64,000 bases of DNA, taken from Citrus sinensis. Taxonomy: Eukaryota; Streptophyta; Magnoliopsida; Sapindales; Rutaceae. The stretch covers positions 3,348,001 through 3,412,000 of the forward strand of contig NC_068558.1 of the NCBI RefSeq assembly GCF_022201045.2, read 5' to 3'. Positions 39,072 through 48,673 of this stretch are shown in pieces (positions within the stretch are counted from its first letter, which is position 1; the number at the start of each line of letters is the position of its first letter). The position numbers were made by a program, and so were the translations under genes. The notes under the pieces are model-generated. The model was not told the DNA's origin. It ran no database searches and saw only the letters and a list, made by a program, of their open reading frames with translations.

Positions 39072-40385
39072 TGTTAACATATATGTTTCCATAATATTGA
39101 TTTTGATGATAACAAACAAGATTAAGAATGATTAATCTTTTAAGCTCAAATTATTGAAAAATATATTTTAAATAAATCATTTTTTTTCACATTATAAATG
39201 TTTTATATTTTAATGGAAAAATGATTTTATGCAATTGATTGTTTTTATTCCTTTTGAATAAATCATTATTTTCACTTTATAAATGTTTCATATTTAATGG
39301 AAAAATGATTTTATGAAATTGGTTGTTTTTCAAAGTTTATGGTTTAATTGAAAGAATTTTGAAAACTTTGAAATAAACAAGTAGTGCTTGAAATTTCGGA
39401 TTTGGACCTATTTGAAACTATTTAAATGTTTTTGGGCCATTATATAATTTCATAAAGTGTGGGCGAAGTCATAATTTCAGAAAGTTGTGGGATTGAGAAA
39501 GCATTATTTAAAATTCTGAAATTGGACCTATTTGCAAACTTTCATAACGTTTTGGGCCATACTACAGTTTTATAAAGTTTTGGGGTCAAACTGTAAATTT
39601 CGGGAAATGTTTCACTGTAGCAGTTACTGTAGCAAGCGGCTTACCGGATACTGATAAACGGCAGGCCGAATTCGGGGCAGTAAGCATCCAGAACGAAAAC
39701 GGCTTACCGGATTCTAAAAATCGGAAATCCGGATTCGGGGCAGTAAGCACCAGAACGAAAGCGGCTAACCGGATGTCCATAAACGGCAAGCCGGTTACGA
39801 CAAAAAATGTGCATAACGGCTAGTAACGGCTAGTTTTTGAGTTCAAACTATATAAACTCAAAACCAATTCATTTTTGGTAACTCAAGCAAGTATAAACAA
39901 GTGCACACAACATATATTGAGCTTCCATTTCGTAAATCATCATTTGTTGAATCATCATTGAGCTATAATTTGTATATCCACTCTTAAAGAGAGTTTTTGT
40001 TGTAATTTTCTTTTCTCATCAAATTGTGAGTGTACAAGTGTGGGAAACACTTGGGGTGAAGAGATTGGAGATATAATCTCTTGTTGTAAAGGTTCATTGA
40101 CACCTTGAAGTCAATTGTAAGCGTTTGAAGCCTTGGGAGGCTAGCTTAGTGAAATCCTCAAGCCCGGTGAGCTTGGAGGCGTGGACGTAGGCGGGGATAG
40201 CCGAACCACGTAAAAATCCTTGAGTTTGCTTTCTCTTCCCTTACTCATTTATTATTGTGCTTTTATCAAATTTATTGTTTTCGAATTTATTAAGGCATTA
40301 GATTAAATTGTTGTGTGGTTTGCCTAGGATAATTTTTAAAATTCCAATTCACCCCCCCCTCTTGGGTTGCCTAGCTAGTATTTCA
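39072..40385 (+). repeat. 3' LTR of the nested element
   Basis: It has the same length (1,314 bp) as the 5' LTR, and no difference was seen on reading the two side by side. It is followed by the target duplication CGTCG at 40386-40390. Confidence 0.96.
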
Positions 40386-40390
40386 CGTCG

Positions 40391-42038
40391 GTCAACTCGT
40401 GAGAGACGACCGCCAACGTGGCACTCGGAGTATGTCACAGAGATCAACGTTGCATACTGTCTTCTAACAGAGGATGGAGAGCCTTCAACTTTCCATGAAG
40501 CTTTAAACAGCTCAGATGTTGCTTTGTGGATGACAGCAATGCAGGAAGAAATTGAAGCTCTACACAAGAACAAGACATGGGAACTTGTACCACTACCACG
40601 TGGAAGAAAAGCCATTGGAAACAAATGGGTCTACAAGATCAAACGTGATGGCAATGACCAAGTGGAGCGGTATCGTGCGAGACTGGTAGTGAAAGGATAT
40701 GCTCAGAAAGAAGGTATTGACTTCAACGAGATATTTTCTCCGGTGGTTCGACTCACAACAGTCAGAATAGTCTTGGCAATGTGTGCTACATTTGACCTAC
40801 ATCTAGAGCAGTTAGATGTTAAAACTGCATTTCTTCATGGAGAACTTGAAGAAGAAATTTATATGCTCCAACCAGAAGGTTTTGCAGAAAAAGGAAAGGA
40901 GAACTTGGTTTGCAGGTTGAACAAATCTCTATACGGTCTCAAACAGGCGCCGAGGTGTTGGTATAAGAGATTTGATTCCTTCATCATGAGCCTTGGATAC
41001 AACAGACTCAGTTCAGATCATTGTACATATTACAAGAGGTTTGAAGATAATGATTTCATCATTTTACTGTTGTATGTGGATGACATGTTGGTAGCAGGTC
41101 CCAACAAAGATCGAATCCAAGAATTGAAGGCACAGTTGGCTAGGGAGTTTGAAATGAAGGACTTGGGACCAGCAAACAAGATTCTAGGGATGCAAATTCA
41201 CCGAGACAGAAATAACAGGAAGATTTGGCTTTCTCAGAAAAATTACTTGAAGAAAATCTTGCGGCGCTTCAACATGCAAGATTGTAAGTCAATTTCTACC
41301 CCACTTCCTGTTAATTTCAAATTATCCTCAAGTATGTGTCCTAGCAATGAAGCGGAGAGGAAGGAGATGTCTCGAGTACCGTATGCATCAGCAGTGGGAA
41401 GTTTGATGTTCGCTATGATATGCACAAGACCGGACATTGCACAAGCAGTGGGAGCAGTCAGTCGATACATGGCGAATCCTGGCGGAGAGCATTGGATAAC
41501 TGTGAAGAGGATTCTGAGATACATCAGAGGAACCTCAGATGTTGCATTATGTTATGAAGGGTCAGAGTTTACTGTCAGGGGCTATGTGGATTCAGATTTT
41601 GCAGGAGACCTTGATAAAAGGAAATCCACTACTGGTTATGTGTTTACACTTGCGGGAGCAGCTGTAAGCTGGGTTTCGAAACTGCAGACCGTTGTGGCTT
41701 TATCTACAACAGAAGCAGAATACATGGCAGCTACACAAGCTTGCAAGGAAGCTATCTGGATACAAAGATTATTGGAGGAGCTCGGGCACAAACAACAGAA
41801 AATTCCTGTGTTTTGTGACAGTCAGAGTGCCTTGCACATTGCAAGGAATCCAGCTTTTCATTCCAGGACAAAGCACATAGGAGTTCAGTATCACTTCGTT
41901 CGAGAAGTAGTGGAAGATGGAAGTGTGGATTTACAGAAAATCCATACGAAGGAGAACCTAGCAGATGTTTTGACCAAGCCGATAAATACTGATAAGTTTG
42001 TCTGGAGTAGATCCTCCTGTGGCCTAGCAGAAACGTAG
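40391..42038 (+). CDS. Copia gag-pol, 3' portion (reverse transcriptase and RNase H)
   Basis: This continues the Copia pol frame on the far side of the nested element, in the same phase. Visible are the Copia RT entry (WMTAMQEEIEALHKNKTWEL), the first RT Asp in LDVKTAFLHG, LYGLKQAPRCWYKRF, and the catalytic YVDDM. The RNase H domain begins with DSDFAGDLDKRKSTTGYVF. It includes SLSTTEAEY-like ALSTTEAEYMAA and the DSQSAL Asp, then ends TKHIGVQYHFVREV and ADVLTKP. There are no internal stops. The stop is at 42036-42038, 66 bp before the polypurine tract. Confidence 0.95.
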
Positions 42039-42103
42039 GCAACATGATTATGGCGAAGCAGATAGGATGGTGTGGAGATTGATTGTTTTTCAATCTAATC
42101 TCC

Positions 42104-42114
42104 AAGTGGGAGAA
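42104..42114 (+). other. Polypurine tract of the Copia element
   Basis: AAGTGGGAGAA immediately precedes the TG of the 3' LTR. This is the usual plus-strand primer position. Confidence 0.85.
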
Positions 42115-42642
42115 TGTCAAAATTATTGGCTGCAGCATCTAGAAGGTTTGAAGAAGCTGCAGCATCTAGAAGGTTTGAAGAAGAAAAAATGGGCTGGCCG
42201 AAATGCTTGAAAAGGAAATGGAAAAAGAAGCAGTTTAAAGAAGAAAATGAAGAACACGGTTTTGACAAGGAAAAATTATTATTAATTTAATAGCCATTTT
42301 TTGGCTATAAAAGGGAGAGCTTCCCATTTCATTGAGCATCCAATTCCATTATTCAGAGAGTAATTTAGAGAGAGTCGAGAGTTGTGAGAAATAATTCTTG
42401 CAGAGCAGAGAGTCTAGTGAGTGAGAGATTGGGTGTATTGGGGTTTTGGGTTGTGAGCCAAAATATTACAATACTTGTAATCCTTATTTCACTAGTAAAA
42501 TATTTCCTTCTGTTTTCGCCCGTGGACGTAGGCTAAAAGCCGAACCACGTAATTTCTGGTGTCCATTCTTTTGTGCTTGTTCTTTATTTTCTTACAATTT
42601 TACTTTAGCTGCGTGTCTGCTTCACCCACCAATTTCCTAACA
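42115..42642 (+). repeat. 3' LTR of the Copia element
   Basis: 528 bp, identical by eye to the 5' LTR but for one fewer A in the run after TGCTTG. The target duplication ATTCT follows at 42643-42647. Confidence 0.95.
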
Positions 42643-43943
42643 ATTCTTTGGTCTCAAATTCGGAGAGATAAGTACTTGAAAAAGACACTCCGACATCCAA
42701 GTTAAGGTTTAATTAAGATTAAAAAAATAGAAAATATTAGTTTTTCTCTCTCAATATGAACAAAAGGTGAAATATCCCCATTTTTTTAGACATGGTTTCT
42801 ATTTATAGATGATGAGTTATGCAGATTTAGGGTTTTGTCTTGAACTCTCAATCTAAGAACATGTGTCACCCATTATTTCTATACAAGTGGAGGTGAATAT
42901 AATTTAAGGAATTATTATGGTCATGTGTGTTTCCTTAGTCGTATGACCTCTGGGCGTGATTTCTTTAGACTAATGGATTGCCAAACTAATTCTCTCTTCT
43001 TGCCATTTTTTTAAGCTCAAGAATAAATTTTCCTTAAGTGTTATTCTCCTGAAATAGCTTGGATGTTATTTACCCGGAAATAATTTAGATGTTATTTTCT
43101 CGGAATATTTTCTTTTATCTAACAGAATGGACGCGTGACATAGTTTGGTGCCTTTTGGAATAAGGCACCTACATGTGTGTGTGTGTTCATTATTTTAACA
43201 AGACCAACGTGTTTGATGTTACTTTAATTTCAATTGAGTTGTTTTTTGTGGTTTAGGAATTAGGGGCATCTATTGTACTAGGATGGAACTTAGTAGATTG
43301 TTAGTCATGTTCTATTGACTCATATACACACCGGTACATCGTGTGTGTTATATCAAGCCTCATAATGTGTTTCTCTAGAGTTTCTTTTTTTTTTAAAAAA
43401 AAAAAGTTTACATTTAGATTCATAACAGCTTTTTCTTATTTTCTTTGTTGAGTATAATTTTTTGCAAGCATAAATAATCTTTGTTTGTAAATTTTTTAGG
43501 CATTTTCTCATTTAGTCCTTGATTTGATGTGCCATTTATAGTTTACAAGTGAGCACTTTTGTCCGGTGGAAGTAATTTCAATTTGCATTATACTTTTTAA
43601 TTTATAAATGTAAATGAAATGCACAACTCAAATTAATTGATTTATTTATAATACATCTTTTCAATCTCAAGAAACTGTATGCCATACACTTTTTAATCTA
43701 ATGCAGGAATGAAATCGATATATATTCCATAACAAAATCTACAATGTTTTTTTTTTTTCATTTTTGATCAATAAAAATCAGAATTCTTTTGGAAATGGAA
43801 ACTAAGTGAGATGGAACTGAGAAAAAAAGTGACCCTCTCTTATGTGAATGACGCGTGGCCTAGACTGCATTATCCTTCAATTTCTAAAATTTTTCTTTTT
43901 AACCAATTATCCATTTTTTATATGCTTTACAGATTGCGGTAAC

Positions 43944-44195
43944 TCCTCTTCTCTTGATTTCAGTCACAAGTGGCAAAAGCATAAGCACAGCAATTGTCTA
44001 GCTAGCTACTATATTTGATGTTTCCTTTCGTGCATGCACACATATACACATATCCTAAATTTCAGTCACAGCAATCCTCTTCTCTTGATTTCAGTCACAA
44101 GTGGCAAAAGCATAAGCACAGCAATTGTCTAGCTAGCTACTATATTTGATGTTTCCTTTCGTGCATGCACACATATACACATATCCTAAATTTCA
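43944..44195. repeat. Tandem duplication, 131-bp period, apparently perfect
   Basis: The segment 43944-44064 recurs at 44075-44195, joined by ten bases (GTCACAGCAA). Reading both copies I find no differences over about 121 bp, including the TAGCTAGCTACTATATTTG and TTTCGTGCATGCACACATA blocks. The duplication must be young. Confidence 0.9.
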
Positions 44196-46012
44196 TTTTA
44201 TTTTGTAGTTTGTGCTATATAGATAATGACTATCTTAGAGTTATTATAAAATAAAACATAAATCACGATTACATATGAAAAATAATAAATAATAAAACAT
44301 ATATTATAATTTTAATTATGTAGTTATAAAAACGTATTCCAACCTTCGAGCTGTAATTAAACCCATATATATATATTATATTTTTGGGCTGAGCTAATAT
44401 GATTGTACGGATGTCGCTTTTTGTTTGGTACCAATAATTACACGATTGGATCTTAAAAGAAGTAGCTATGATTTGAGATGAGAATAGACTATGAGGTGAA
44501 AGAGTTGTTCAAATCAAAGAATAATAGAGAGTTCTACCTAATGCTACTCTACTTCCTTTCTTGCGCTGGCCCTTTCAAAGTTATCCTGTAATCTTACGGA
44601 AAAAAAATTATAGAAGACTAATAAACTTCTCCTTTTTTTACTTTTTTTTTTTTTTAATTTCTTATTAAGAATAGGGATGGACAAAAAAATCATTGTCCTA
44701 AAAAAAAGAACCGGACCAACAGTTTAGTTTGGTTCTTAAAATTAAGCAAAAGTCTATTTGTTTATATGAGAAAAAAATTGAAAACTACAAAAAATAGAGA
44801 ATGCGAAGGAAATTACAATTTGAAACTAAAAAAAACTAAACTGAACCAATTCGATATGGTTCGGTTCAAATTATTATTTCTAAAAAAACAATGATTTAAT
44901 TCAATTACAAACTAAACTGGATCGAACTATTTTCGTATGAAGAAAATCATAACACCGCAATACTTGACCCAACCATGTATTTCATAAATAATTGGTCTTT
45001 CTTATCTGATCCGATCAAAACATGACCGCAGGAAAGATCAAGCAAATCTTCAATATTTATTGAAAAATAAGTTTCCGCTCGAGCATACTACTTGACATAC
45101 TTACTGCAAGAATGAACCCACCTATAAACCCTAATTAGATGCGGATATGTACGTATCCAGTATCCACCCCTAATTTGGTGAATTGTGAGATGTTGTAATT
45201 TTTGTCAACCTTACTTCTTTGATTATTATTATTTTTTATTGGAAAAAAAGAAAATTTTATTGCTGAATGGGGGTGGTAAACAAGTTAAATAGTAACGAAG
45301 TTTAAGATTATGCTGCCAAAAAATCATTCAGACTTAAAATGTATGAACGCCTAAATAGTGAACAACAAAACCCAATTCAAGAAGCAAACAGAACACTAGT
45401 GATAAAAATAATTGAGTTTCCTTTTCTTCAAACATTTGGAATCTTTGAACCATATATTAGATCGACCAAATCGCTAGTTCATGATCATGGATAAGGTTTT
45501 TTTTTTTTTTTGGTTGACTAAATCAAGAAGATTGCAATTAATAATGTTAGTGATTTATATAACAGTCATAGATGGATTAATAATCTAACGAAACATGCAA
45601 GATCGTGTGATTTAGATATATTTAAGATCTTTAATAATCCAAACAGTACTTGCAAATTGATCAATAATATCATTATATCAAATCAACATTTATTTTCCAG
45701 ATTCCAAATCTCTCTTATATGCAATATGTTCATCTTTACTTGGTACCACAACACTCGTGCATTTTGATAAAGGGAATAGTTTCATTGATTGAATGCTAGC
45801 TTTTGAGCAATTATTGAGTAACTAACTAACTATTAGGGAAAATCCCAATGGAAATTGCTTTTCTAATAAAAGTTTAGTCAACTATAACATCATGATTTAA
45901 ACCAAGAAGCTTTTGCTAATTACGGCTAATGTAGGCCCAAAAACAAGTGATGCCTCACAATTGGATGATAGATAGTTAGATACAATCCCACGAATTTAAT
46001 ATAACCAAAAGG

Positions 46013-46052
46013 TATACGTGTGCGCGCGCGCGCGCGCGCACACACACGTACT
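46013..46052. repeat. Alternating purine-pyrimidine tract, (GC)n flanked by (GT) and (AC)
   Basis: The tract runs TATACGTGTG, then about nine GC units, then CACACACACGTA. It is symmetrical and self-complementary, so it could form a hairpin or left-handed DNA. It is a microsatellite likely to vary in length. Confidence 0.9.
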
Positions 46053-46215
46053 TGATTTTTTTTTTTTTTGGTTTATATGTATTATATGATTTGTTATTAT
46101 TGAATTTCACATTAAGGGCTTTTGGGAAGCTATTTTTTTGGGTTTCCAATGCGCAATGCTATTTGCTTCATGTGCTGCAGTGCTCGGTGGGTTGGTTTTC
46201 CTTTTGCTTTGAATT

Positions 46216-46522
46216 TTTTTTTGATTACATGAGACTATTGCTCAAATTACAACTCATATACATGAGACTATTACTGATATTTACAAATCAGACTATTACT
46301 GGGACCAACTGACATCAATGCTAATGGAGCTCTGCCCAAATTTTAACCCTCACAAATATTCGAGGGATGTCTACTCCTCACTCATGGGTAAGGGAGAAGA
46401 CTACCTTCACTCAAATTAATTGAGGAAGGAAATACCCCCACAATGCTTTTGTGGGGGTTCGAACTGCTGCCCTCCAAGTTGGAGGGCAGCAGCCCTGGCC
46501 ACTCGGGCTACTGCCCGAGTGG
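46216..46522 (-). mobile_element. SINE-like retroposon, copy 2, with a hairpin-rich head
   Basis: The element lies on the minus strand with its poly-A tail at about 46213-46222. A perfect 19-bp target duplication, TTTCCTTTTGCTTTGAATT, flanks it (46197-46215 and 46523-46541). The head has a tRNA-like B box (CAGTTCGAACCCCC) and three perfect hairpins: stem CCACTCGGGC (46499-46522), stem CTGCTGCCCTCCAA (46464-46492) and stem CCCCCACAA (46435-46457). The 3' half repeats AATAGTCT(G/C)AT(T/G)T motifs and ends GTAATCA before the tail, like the copies at 8.8 and 61.6 kb. It is non-coding. Confidence 0.85.
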
Positions 46523-46541
46523 TTTCCTTTTGCTTTGAATT

Positions 46542-47244
46542 GACATCAAACTAATGGCACCCCTTGTTCCTTGGAATGTTCTTCCCGTCTTTCAAGGTTA
46601 ATGGCCTTATTGCTTTTCCTCTTTCGGCTCCAAAGAAACCATTAATTAATATTACAAAGGAGGAAAAAAAAAAAAAAAGACAGTATAATCTACATGATTG
46701 TCTTTGTTTGCTTTCTTTTACATTCACTCTTTCAATCGGGACATGATTGACACATACATACATTTTGCTTCCATGCATGCATAACTACGCATAATCGAGG
46801 CCATTCTCAATTTAAACTTAAAAGTCTCATTAAAAAAGAGAAACAGTGTTTCTCGGGAGAACAAAGAAAGAGAGGGAGATAGATTGGGGTCGGACGTTGA
46901 CCTCGATCGGCAATATGCGTATAGCAAGTAAAAAAAAAATGCAGAATCAGCATGTGCTACAAATCCAAACGCGGTGAACTGATCATGGGGTTTTCGTAAG
47001 TTTAAATACACGTTACGAATCAATCATAGAGGTCAATAGAATGATAGTCAACAAATAATACATTAAAGCGTGAGCAAAATATTCATATAATTTTACTCTT
47101 TAAACACCAAACTATTTACTTATATTATGAACAAAAAATAAGCTCTCTCTCCAAAGACCCTTTAAATTAAAAAAAAAATTATTTTAATCAAATTCTTCTC
47201 TTATTGAATTTAACTATCTTCCATTTTTTTTTCAGTAATTTAGT
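46542..47244. other. Spacer between two retroposons
   Basis: No gene recognised. Short open frames on both strands lack codon structure or any family match. Confidence 0.5.
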
Positions 47245-47261
47245 TATGACACTTTTCTCTA

Positions 47262-47953
47262 GATCTTTCCCAAAAAAAAAAAAAAAAATTTCCTCTAGAA
47301 GCTTTTCATTTCTTCTTTAACAAATCCCTAGAGGATGAGATCTTTCTCTCCTTCTCTAGTGGAATCTCGTTTTTCTTTTTGTTTTTTTTTTCGTTGCAGC
47401 CTCCTCCTCTTTATGGATTGAGAATGGTTGTCTTGTTTTGGCCTTCTCCACCTTTAGATGTAAGAATGGTTTTTTCTATTTCAGCTTCCTCCTCCTTCAA
47501 GTGTGAGGATGGTTGCTGCGTGTCTATTCAGATCTTGATTTATGATGGTTATGATGTTGGTTTGTTATGTTTTTCGGTGCATAGCACTTCAACTTTTAAA
47601 TTTAGAGTCTACGTACCTCATATTTGTAAAGTTAAAGGGCGTGGACCAATCTTTACAGTAAATCTATTTTGGCACCTATTGGAAAGCTTAATTATATGGT
47701 GGAGATTATATCAAGAGAGCTAGGGTGACCCAAATGGAGCTCAAATTATACGAGTACCATAAATGAAAGATTTTACTTCCAGTGTATGGTATTTCTTCCG
47801 ATTCTTCAATAAGATTTTATAGGTCAATCCAATTAGTTACTATAATGGATTTCTACATTTTGATCTTTGTAATGTATGCTGGCATTATATTGCAAATTAT
47901 TGTATTGTTGTTATTTGTTTAATGAAATATCATATTTTCTTGTTCAAAAAAAC
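47262..47953 (+). mobile_element. Unclassified retroposed sequence with target duplication and A-tail
   Basis: A 17-bp duplication, TATGACACTTTTCTCTA (47245-47261) and TATAACACTTTTCTCTA (47954-47970, one mismatch), brackets about 690 bp. The insert ends TTTCTTGTTCAAAAAAA, an end style common to plant L1-type LINEs. An open frame of 114 codons (47379-47723) matches no family and I do not call it a gene. Three imperfect repeats, each with CCTCCTCCTCT- or CCTTCTCCACC-like pyrimidines followed by GA(A/G)GATGGTT or GAATGGTT, lie at about 47400-47520. It could be a 5'-truncated LINE tail, a SINE of a new family, or a retrocopy of a non-coding transcript. Confidence 0.6.
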
Positions 47954-47970
47954 TATAACACTTTTCTCTA

Positions 47971-48673
47971 TTTAATGATAATGATATAGAAAATAGTATA
48001 CTATTATTTGAAGAGTAAGAAGTTATTTGGTAATATTGAAGAGATAAAAGGACAATCTCATTTGAATAATTTTTTTGTAACCCTTATTATTACTGTAGCT
48101 TTTCAAATGAGAATTAAGATCTCATTTGAAGAACCTTTTGATGATACTCTTAATAGTGGTGCTACAAATATAAACAAAAATTAAGTGATAAGCTAAGTTT
48201 TTACTAATCAATGAATTAATGGTTGTAAGGTAAGAGAAACAAAAAATAAAGTTATAACTATTAATTTAGTGCTAATCCTACAAGTATAGCTTGCACATTT
48301 CCACATGACCTGTTTCTTGCTCTTTTAAGGCTTCGGCATCTAGGTCAAATTCCACCACTTATCAGCCCATGTATAAATAAAATTGGGAAGCCCGTTACGT
48401 TGAACCCTTTATTATGCTTAAGGCCTTGTTGTATTGCACAAGCAGAATTATGCACGGGCTTGAGCGATCAGGATTATGCAACGTGTCAACATGTCGTCTG
48501 CCCATGAAACACTGACGCCTAACGGCACACTCAGCTCGCACTTCGTGGAATGAAAGTGAAAAAATAAAAAAACAAAAATTGAAAGCAAAAAAGGGCGGGC
48601 TTAGTCGATCGTTAATTCAAATCAAAACGCTCTCCTTCTCTTTCTCTATTCATCATAGACACGCTTTACAGAA
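47971..48673. other. Upstream region of SPC25
   Basis: The promoter and 5' leader are presumed to be here. A CT-rich leader (CTCTCCTTCTCTTTCTCTATTC) ends about 25 bp before the ATG. Nothing else is recognised. Confidence 0.5.

Larger units (their letters stand above)
33691..40385 (+). mobile_element. Nested gag-only (non-autonomous) LTR retrotransposon
   Basis: 6,695 bp, bounded by two 1,314-bp LTRs (33691-35004 and 39072-40385) with TG and CA ends and the 5-bp duplication CGTCG (33686-33690, 40386-40390). A primer-binding site follows the 5' LTR, and AAAGGGGGAGAT precedes the 3' LTR. The 4,067-bp internal region has a single gag-like gene (35089-36246) and no protease, integrase, reverse transcriptase or RNase H signal. 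It lies in the pol of the Copia element, in the same orientation. I see no difference between the LTRs. The gag style (CCHC then IWVPK) resembles SIRE-type Copia elements, so a related autonomous element probably supplies its enzymes. That link is inferred. Confidence 0.93.
30422..42642 (+). mobile_element. Ty1/Copia LTR retrotransposon, interrupted by a nested LTR element
   Basis: The element has LTRs of 529 and 528 bp differing, by eye, only by one A. Both start TG and end CA, flanked by the 5-bp duplication ATTCT (30417-30421 and 42643-42647). Inside are a primer-binding site, a long leader with a 25-bp repeat, one gag-pol frame and a terminal polypurine tract (about 42104-42114). Protease, integrase, reverse transcriptase and RNase H come in the Copia order. 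Without the nested insertion the element would be about 5.5 kb. The frame has no other break, so it was intact when the second element landed. Near-identical LTRs mean recent integration. Confidence 0.96.
42648..46196. other. Gene-free spacer after the Copia element
   Basis: Highly AT-rich. It holds the 131-bp-period duplication and the GC/AC dinucleotide tract listed separately. No gene or RNA is recognised. Confidence 0.5.

Noticed and set aside
47379..47723. 114-codon open frame as a protein gene
   Set aside because: Sequence is low-complexity and repeat-derived, inside a retroposed insert, with no domain.
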